A DNA stretch of 53,852 nt from NCBI GenBank assembly GCA_009837885.1, contig VXSP01000012.1, forward strand, positions 173,161 through 227,012, read 5' to 3'. Positions 15,289 through 24,200 of this stretch are shown in pieces. The stretch is from Holophagales bacterium (GTDB taxonomy: Bacteria; Acidobacteriota; Thermoanaerobaculia; Multivoradales; Multivoraceae). The stretch's first letter is position 1. Each line of letters begins with the position of its first letter. Made by a program: the position numbers and the translations under genes. Under the pieces are notes generated by a model. It was not told where the DNA came from, did no database searches, and saw nothing but the letters and a program-made list of their open reading frames with translations.

Positions 15289-18200
15289 CGCCTGCGCTCG
15301 AAGGGGTAGCCGGGTAGCGAGATCCGGCGGCGATTCTCGCCGGCGAAGAGGCCCGCGAAGGACACTGGTAGTCCGGCCTCGTAGGCGGCTGCCGCCGCTT
15401 CGAGGAAACCGTCGCCGGAGCGGTCCCCTGCGGCGTCGCCGGACGACCGCAGGCTCGCCAGCACGAGCGGGGCGCTGTCGGTTCTTTCGTCCCCGGCGGC
15501 TTCGGCGTCGGACGCGGGCCAGGCGTCGGCGATCGCCGGAGCCAGGGACCGCCCCGGGCCGACTTCCAGCACAACCTCGACTCCTCGGTCCGCCAGGGTC
15601 GCGGCACTTGCTCCCGGCGTAGCGGGCTCGGCGTCGCGCTGTAGCCAGAAGGAGGCGTCCAGCGCGTCGTCTGCCGCCAGCGGGCGACCGTCCACGCTGC
15701 GAACCATCGTGAGGGAAGGGCGTTCGAGGACCAGTTCCTCGGCGAGTCGCTCCGTACACCCGGCGAGCCCGTCCGCCGCCTCCGACTCGCCCGCGGCGGC
15801 CGCCAGCCGGAGGCCGTCTTCCAGACTGAAGATCCGGGCGGCGTGGGCCGCCGCGAGCTCACCGGCGTCGAACCCGACGACGACGCTCGGCCGGATGCCG
15901 ATGCTCGACCAGAGGGCGGTCAGCGAGCACTCGAGCGCGTAGACGGCCGGCCAGGCCCAGGCCGGATCGTCGAGCTCGCCCGCGGTTCGCCCGAACATGA
16001 TCTCCAGGAGCGATTCGCCGCGTTGCTCCCGGAGCGCCTCGTCGCAGCGGTCGAGAACCGCTCGCACTACCGGCTCGGTCCGGTAGAGCGCCTCTCCCAG
16101 TCCGGGCCACCGGCCCTCAAGGCCGGCGTAGACGAAGGCGACGTTCGTTGCCTCTCGGGGCTTCGGCCCACCGTTGACTTGGGACAGTTCCCGAAGGCCA
16201 CAGGCGAGCGATACCGCGTCCCGGAACACAACCGCGGCGCGGTGTGGGAAGTGGCTCCGGCCGGTGCCTGCGGTCCAAGCCAGATCGGACAGGAGCGGAC
16301 CCGCCGCGCTGCCATCGGACTCGAGGGCGCCGCCACGCCCGTCGACCCAGCCGAGGAAGCGTCCGGCGAGCGACCGCAAGGCGGTTTCTGACTTCGCGGA
16401 GAGCGGCAGGATGCGGGTCCGGCGTGGTTCACGCTCTTTGCCGTCCGCTCGTGGATCGACCGCGGGCTCGGGAACGGAGACGGCAATGGGTTTCGGCGCT
16501 CCCCGGGGGCCGAGTTCTTCACCGGACGCGGATTCCCCGTCTGTCGCGGCGTAGCCCTCCACGACGACGTGCACGTTCGTCCCGGAAAAACCAAAGGCGC
16601 TGACTCCGGCGCGGGCCGGACGGCCGTTGGCGGGCGGCCAGTGCATTCGTTCCGACGTCACCCGGACGGGCAGCCGGTTCCAGTCGATTTCCGGGTTGGG
16701 CGTCTCGAAGTGCAGGTGCTTCGGAATGACGCCATGACGCATGGCGAGAACGACCTTGATCAGTCCCGCGATGCCCGCGGCCGATTCGAGGTGACCCATG
16801 TTCGTCTTCGCCGTCCCGATCAGCAGCGGGCGATCGGCGTCGCGCCCGCGGCCGTAGATTGCGGCCGCTGCCTGCACCTCGATGGAGTCGCCGATCTCCG
16901 ATGCGCCGCCGTGGGCCTCCAGGTAGTCGACATCGGCGGGCGCGATGCCGGCGCGGGACAGCGCCTCCTCGATGACCTGTTCCTGGGCGGGACCGCTCGG
17001 CATCGTCATTCCCGCGGCGGTGCCGTTGTGGTTGACGGCCGACCCCCTGATGACCGCCCAGATCCGGTCGCCGTCGGCCTCCGCTTCGCTCAGCCGCTTG
17101 AGGAGGACGACGCCGCATCCCTCGCCGCGGACATAGCCTTCCGCCGAAGCGTCGAACGTGGCGCAGCGCCCGGTCGACGTCAGCAGGCCGTGCTCGAGCA
17201 GCAGCCTGCTGAAGTTGGGCGAGAAGATCGCGTTGACGCCGCCGGCCAGCGCCATGTCGACCTCGCCACGCTCCAGCGCCGTAGCCGCGGCGTGGACCGC
17301 CGCGAGAGACGCTGCGCACTGCAACTGGAAGGGCAGCGCAGGGCCCATGAGACCGAGCATGAAGGCGACCCGTCCCACGGTCATGCTGGACATCGTGCCG
17401 ACGGAACCGCCGTCCGAGCCGCTCGCGATCATCAGGTCCCGGTACTCGCTCGCGTTCAGCCCGGCGAACACGCCCGTGCGGCTGCCCCTGAGATCTGCGG
17501 GATCGATCCCGGCGTCCTCCAGGGCCTGCCAGCTCGTCTCCAGCAGCATCCGCTGCTGCGGGTCCATCGCTTCCGCCGCGATCGGCCGGAGGCCGAAGAA
17601 TCTGGCGTCGAACAGTTCGAGACCGCCGACATAGCCGCCCCAGCGATAGGCCGGGTGCTCGGCCTCGGGATCGCCGACGCGGTCGAGCCAGTAGTCGACC
17701 CCGGTGCGTCCCTCCGTGACCAGATCGGCGCCCGCCAGGAGCTGCTCCCAGTAGGTCGACACGTCCGGGGCGCCGGGGAAACGGCAGGCCATGCCGACGA
17801 TGGCGATGCCCTCCTGGTCCGTTTCGGTCGTCTGACGGCGGGGCTGTGCGACCGGCTTCTCGGGAACGCGGGGCGCGCCGGTGAGAGCCTCGATCTCCCC
17901 GGCCAGATGAGCGGCGAGTTCAGCCGTGCTGGGGTAGTCGAAGACGATCGTGTTGGAGGTCGTGTACTCGCCGGCGAAGGCGCGGTTCAGCCGGTTCCGC
18001 AGCTCCACCGCCATCAGCGAGTCCATGCCTACGTCGAAGAAGCCGACCGTCGCCGAGGGCGGCGACGGGAGGTGCAGCACGGACTGCAGCTCCTGCTGGA
18101 TGAAGGCCTCCAGCAGATTCCGTTTCTCTTCCGACGGCGCCTCCCGCAGTTGTGCCATCAGGCCGCTGGAGGCGGTCGGCTCCTCCGTCTGCCGGCGCCG

Positions 18201-21200
18201 GACCTTCCTCGTCGCAAGCAGCTCGTCGAAGAACGGCGGCGGTGTCCCGAACTCTTCGGCGACGATGGACCAGTCGGTCGCGGTGACCATGGGCGCGGTC
18301 ACGTCCTGCCGGACCAGCCGGTCCAGCGCCTGGATGCCCTGTTCGGGAGTGATCCACTCCGCGGCGGTGTGGTCGAAGCGTCTCCTGATCCGCTCCCTCT
18401 GCTCTTCAGCCTCCCCGATACCCGACCAGGCCCCCCAGGCGATCGACTGGCCGGGAAGGCCCAGACCGCGCCGGTGGGCGGCGAGCTGGTCGAGGAAGGC
18501 GTTGGCGGCGGAGTGGTTCGACTGTCCCGGGTTGCCGACCACGCCGATCCCGCTGGAGAACAGGACGAACAGGTCGAGGTCTCTGGTCCTGGTCGCCTGA
18601 TGGAGATGCCAGGCGCCGAGGACCTTCGGCCAAAGCACCTGCTCGAAGCGGTCCCAGGTCTGATTCTCGATGACCCCGTCCGAGAGGACGCCGACGCTGT
18701 GGATGACGCCTCCGAGCGGCTTCGGACCCTGATCGATGCGGGCGAGCAACGCGTCGACGGCGGCGAAGTCCGTGACGTCGGCGATCTCCACCTGCACGTC
18801 GGCGCCGGCTTCCCGCAACTCGCGGATGACCGTTTCGGCCTCCGGATCGGGATCCCGGCGGCCGTTGAGAATGACGGCGCCGGCGCCCTGCTCGGCCAGC
18901 CAGCGGGCGACCGCGCAGCCGATCCCGCCCAGGCCGCCGGTGACGAGGTAGGCGCGATCCGGCCGGAGACCGCCCCCGGCGAGCGGCGGCATGCGGAGGA
19001 CGTTCTTGCCGGTGTGCCGGGCGGCCCGCATGGCGTCCATCGCCGATTCCATCTCGCAGAGCGGCCAGACCGTGTGCGGCAGAGGGGACAGTTCGCCGGC
19101 CGCGAGGCGATCCATGATCCGGGAGAGGGAGGCGCCGGCGCGCACCGGATCGGTCCGCTTCAGTTCATCGACATCGAGGACGGAGTACGCGACATCGGGA
19201 CGCGACGCGGACATCTCCCGTTCGCTCCAGATGCCCCGCTTCCCTATCTCGACGAAGCGGCCGCCGGGAGCCAGGCAGGCGAGGCTCGCTTCGATGAAGC
19301 CCTCGCTGGTCAGGCTGTTCAGGACGGCGTGGACGCCCTCGCCGTCCGTCGCTCGCAGGATCTCGTCGCCGAACGCGGTCTGCCGGCTGTCGAAGACATG
19401 GGCCACGCCGAGGGAGCGGAGGAAAGACTGCTTGGCGGCGCTGGCGGTGGCGAAGACCTCGGCGCCGGCGGCCTGAGCCAGTTGAATCGCGGCAAGGCCG
19501 ACGCCGCCGGCCCCGGCATGGATCAGCACGCGTTCGCCAGCCTTGAGATCCGCCGTTCGGAACGCGAGATCGGCGGTGACGAAGCAGATGGGCACGGTCG
19601 CGAGGTCGGCCGTCGAGAGGCCGGCCGGAGCGGGCGCCAGCAGCGCCGCGTTCGTGACCATCTCCGGGGTGAACGAACCGAATCCCATCCCGGTCACCAG
19701 GTCGCCGGTCGCGAGGCCTTCGACATCCTCGCCGGTCTCCAGGACGCGGCCGACCAGTTCACGGCCGATCTCGCCTCCGGTGGACACCGCGCCGATGCTC
19801 ATCAGCGCGTCCACGAAGTTGAGGCCCATCGCTTCGACGGCGACCCGGACCTCGCCGGGTTCGAGATCGGGTCGGGGCCGCGGCTTCGCCCGGAGGGTCG
19901 TGAGGCCGGCCTCCGGATCCTCGGGGCCGACGACCCAGTCCGGGTCCTCCGGCAGGGCGAGACGCGCGTCGTCGGCGCCGGGCCGGATCAGGCGCGCGGC
20001 CTGGCGGATGCTTGCCCGGTGGGCGATGAGGGTCTCCGAATCGGCGAACAGCAGTTCCTGGGCGAGTTCCGGGACCGCCGGCGTTCCCGAGCTGGGGTCG
20101 AGGTCGATCAGTCTCGGCTGAAGGTGGGACGCCTCCCAGGACATCGTCTTGCCGAAGCCCCAGAGGGTGGCGCCGGCAAGTTCGCCCATGGAACTGGCCG
20201 CCCACTGGGTGCGCCGGCGTCCCCGCCGGCTGCCGCCGAAGGCGGCCTGAGAACTGCGCCGGCCGTCAGGCCGGCTCCGTTCTGGTGGCCAGTTCCATAG
20301 AAGATCCTGCTCGAGGACCTGCGCGCCGCGGGTGACGAACCAGACACCTCCGGTCGGGACGACGCCCGCATCGATCACGCCCTGCGCCAGAGCCAGCGCC
20401 GTAGACGCGGCATGCGTGACGTCCGCCGCCATCTCCTCCGTGGTCGCCGACGCTCCGTGTCCATCCAGGGCGTTGAGATGGACGACGCCCCGGAGAGGCG
20501 GTTCCTCGGGCAGTCCCTCCAGCAGCGATCGCCAGGCTTCGCGGTCCGACGGCTCGAGGGCAGCCGTCGTGACGCCGGCAACCTCGGCCGGGGGAGCCGC
20601 GGCTTCGCCTTCCGCGCGGACCAGAAGAACCGTCTGGTCGCGGGAGGCCAGCTCGGCGGCGAGTTGCTCCGCCGTGCCGGCGCCGTCCGCCGCGACGACC
20701 CAGGCGCCGGGCGCCGGGGCGATGTCGGCCGGGCCCCGGGCGAGGATGACGCTCGAACCGAGGTGTTCGTCGGTGTCCGGATCGCGGGTTCCCAGGAACT
20801 CCACGTCGGAGAAACCGGCGTCGCGCAGTGCCCTCCGCCACTCGTCCGGCCTGGCGAAGGCATGCTCGGTCCGATAGACGTCGGTGAAGCGCCACCAGCC
20901 GTCCAGGAGTCCGAACGTCAGGTCCTGCCAGGTCCGGTGCCGCAGACCTTCGAGGGCGACCAGTTGGCCCGACGGGGCGAGCAGGTCGCGGCAGTGCGAC
21001 AGCGTCTCGCCCAGGTCCCGGGTGGCGTGCAGCACATTCGCGGCGATGACCAGGTCGTAAGCGTGAGCGTCGAAGCCCTGTGCCGCCGGATCCGCCTCGA
21101 TGTCCAGGCGCCGGTACTCGATCGCCGCGCCGGTCGCGGCGAAGCGTTCTTCGGCCTGCGAGAAGAAGCCCGCCGAGATGTCGGTGAACGTGTAGTCGAT

Positions 21201-24200
21201 CCGGTCGGCGGGCAGGCGCGGGAGAACCGCCTCGGTGGCGGACCCGGTCCCCGCCCCGACTTCCAGTACCCGCAGCCGGCGATCCTCCGGCAGGTCGGAG
21301 ACGGCCGCCTCGACCGCGTCTCCCAGCATCCGGTTGGCGGAGCGGTTGGCCGGGGCCTGGAGGTACACGCCCGCCGCGCCGGGCCCCTCGTCGCTGAACA
21401 TCAGCGTCATCGGATCCGTGCTTCCCTGGAGCACCCCGGCGAGAGCCGGGCCGCAGCGGCTGAGCAGGCCGAGCTCGTTGGAGCCGTGGGGGTGCTTGTT
21501 CCGAAGCCTCTCGGCGAGACGCTCGGGGTCCGCCAGGGCTTCGTCCGGGAGCGCGTCACCCGCTCCGACCGCCACGACGTAGCCCCCGTCCGAGGGACGC
21601 AGGACGCCTGCCTCCGACAGGATGGCCAGGAGCCGGTGGAACAGGCGCCGGTGCTCGTCGACGACGTTGAGTTCGCGGCGAAGGTCCTCGGGCGAGACCT
21701 CGGCCTCGGCCTGACGGTGCCACCCCATTCCCTCCAGCGCCGAGAGGACGTAGGCCTGGGACAGTCGCTGGAGATCCCGGAGCAGGGTGACCCGGTCCGC
21801 CGCTTCGACGCCACGCTCCGCCAAGTGCTCGGCAAGGGTGCGCGACTGGCCGGCGACCGTCGCCGGGCTGGCCAGGAAGTCCGCGGCCGGCACGCTCCCG
21901 TCCAGCGGCTGCTCCCGCCAGGCGACCTCGTACAGCAGGTCCTTCATCCCCGCCCTGGAGGCGAGGAGGGCGCCGCGGGTGGCTCGCTTGACGGTGAAGC
22001 CGAACAGGCCGCCGAGAGGCGCCCCTTCGGTGGAGTAGAACCTGACGTCCCCCGTCACGACCTCGGGCGGCTCGGAGGACGCGGCGTCCGCTCCGTTGCG
22101 CTCACCGGACGTCCTCACGGTCGCGTGGCAGAGGAGCCTGGTCGGCATCGGTCCCGCCACCCACAGCCTCTGCCAGCCAAAGGGCATGTACACCGCCCCC
22201 TGCTCGGCAACGGTGTGGTGGCGGGCCAGCGACAGGACCTGGAAACAGCCGTCCAGCAGCAGGGGATGCAGTTCCATCCCCGTCGCGTCGACCGAGTCGT
22301 TGAGGGTGAGCGTGGCCAGGGACTCGCCCTCCGTTGCCCAGGCGGATTCGATCGTGTGGTAGGACGGGCCGAGGTAGATGCCGGTCGCGGACCGCATCCG
22401 GTAGAACTCAACGGGGTCCTGGGGCGTCAACCCGGCCTTGAGCGCCTCCGGGTCGAGCGGCGGAAGCGGTTCGACGTCCGGCCTCCCCGAGGAGAGTCGA
22501 CCGCCGGCATGAAGGGTCCAGCCCTCCTCGCCCTCCCCCTTCGTGAAGATCTCGAAGGGGCGCTCCGCGAGGTCGTCCGGGCCGTCCAGAACGAACTGCA
22601 GGGTGCGGCCCCCGCCGCTCGCGCCGCTTTCCGGGTCCTCCTCGTCGAGCATGAGCGGGCTGTAGATCTGCAGTTCGTCCACGACCGCCGGGCCGTCGCC
22701 ATGGCTCAGCGCCACCGAGACCGCCATGCCGCCGTGGAGCCCGCCGGGGACGACGACCTGCTCGTACACCAGGTGATCCAGCAGCCACGCGGGATCGGAG
22801 GCGAACACCTCCGTCTCGAACATGACCTCGCCGCGGGGCGACTCGTGGCGGACGCCGAGCAGCGGATGTCCGTCGTCCTTGTGCCGGCGCTTCGATGTCC
22901 GGACCCAGTGCTGGATGCGCTGGAACGGATAGCCCGGCAGGGTGATCCGGCGCCGCTCCTCGCCGGCGAACAGACCCTCGAACTCGATGTCGAGGCCCGC
23001 CTCCCAGGCGCCGGCAACGGCCTCGGTGAAGCCGCCGCTGGTGTCGATGGGCGGTTCCTCGGCGTCGCGCGGTGGACGCCGCAGACTGGCGAGAACCGGC
23101 GGTGATCCCGCAGGCGCCGACGCGGGCCAGATCATCGAAACCACGGGGCCCAGCACGGCGTGGGGGCCGATCTCCACGACCGCGTCCACTCCCATCTCCG
23201 CCAGGGTCTCGACGCTGGCCCGAAACGCCACCGGCTCGCGGGCGTGGCGACGCCAGTACGCGGCGTCCATCCGGTCGTCCGGGTCGAGCAAGCGGCCCGT
23301 GATGTTGCTGACCAGGGGGACGGAGGGAGCCGGAGGCGACGGCGCGATCTCCCGGACGGCTGCTTCCAGTTCGTCCAGAGCCGGCTCGATCAGGGCGCTG
23401 TGGTACGCGGGGCTCCGCCGCAGCCGGTGCGTTTTGACGCCCTCGGCTTCGAAGCGGGCGAGCGCGGCGTCGAGTTCGGCGGCCGGTCCGCTCACCACCT
23501 GTTGCGCTCCGTTGTCGACGGCGACGGAAAGGTCCTCGTCGTCCGAGCCGGCGTTGTGCGCGGCCACCGCTTCGGCGACGCGGGAGGCGGGGGCGAAGAC
23601 GGCGGCCATCGCGCCGTCGGCGCGGGTGGCGCCCATCAGCGTGCCGCGTGCGGAGGCGTAGCGAAGGCCCTGCTCGAGGGTGAAGCCGCCCGCTGCCCGC
23701 GCCGCCGCGATCTCGCCCAGGCTGTGGCCGACGACAACGCCCGGCCGGACGCCCAGGCTCTCCCAGAGCGCGACCAGCGCGCACTCCAGGGAGTAGATGG
23801 CGGGCTGGGTCCAGGTCGGTTCGTCGAGCAGGCCATCGGTCCCGTTCTCACCGAACATGACGTCGAGCAGGGAGATCCCGCGGTCCTCGGAGAGCAGCCG
23901 GTCGCAGCGGTCGAGCACCGAGCGGAACACGGGCTCTCGTTCGTACAGGGCCCTGCCCATTCCGGGCCATTGACTGGCCTGGCCGGTGAAGACGAAGGCC
24001 ACCTTCTGCGCTGCGCGGGGTGGGTCGCCATCCTGGCCAGCGGCCAGGTCCTCGAGTTGCTGCCGGAGCTGGGCGAGCGCGGCAGAAGTTCCGGAAGCCG
24101 GCGCTTCGCGCTGGATGCCGGCGGGGACGCCGGCGCACCCAGTTTCTGCCGCGCTGGTTCCCAGGTCGCTGAAGACGAGGCCGGCCCGGTGCGCGAAGTG

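Noticed and set aside
17300..17330. Calling the second ketosynthase a KSQ-type loading domain
   Set aside because: The catalytic cysteine is retained (QLQCAAS); KSQ domains have glutamine at that position.
16569..20300. Very long open frame on the + strand across the PKS (over 1200 codons), and similar ones at 20412-23105, 23160-25208 and 44262-47090
   Set aside because: They are antisense to genes with clear domain motifs, have no family features and are rich in Arg, His, Asp and Gly, as expected of shadow frames at high GC.
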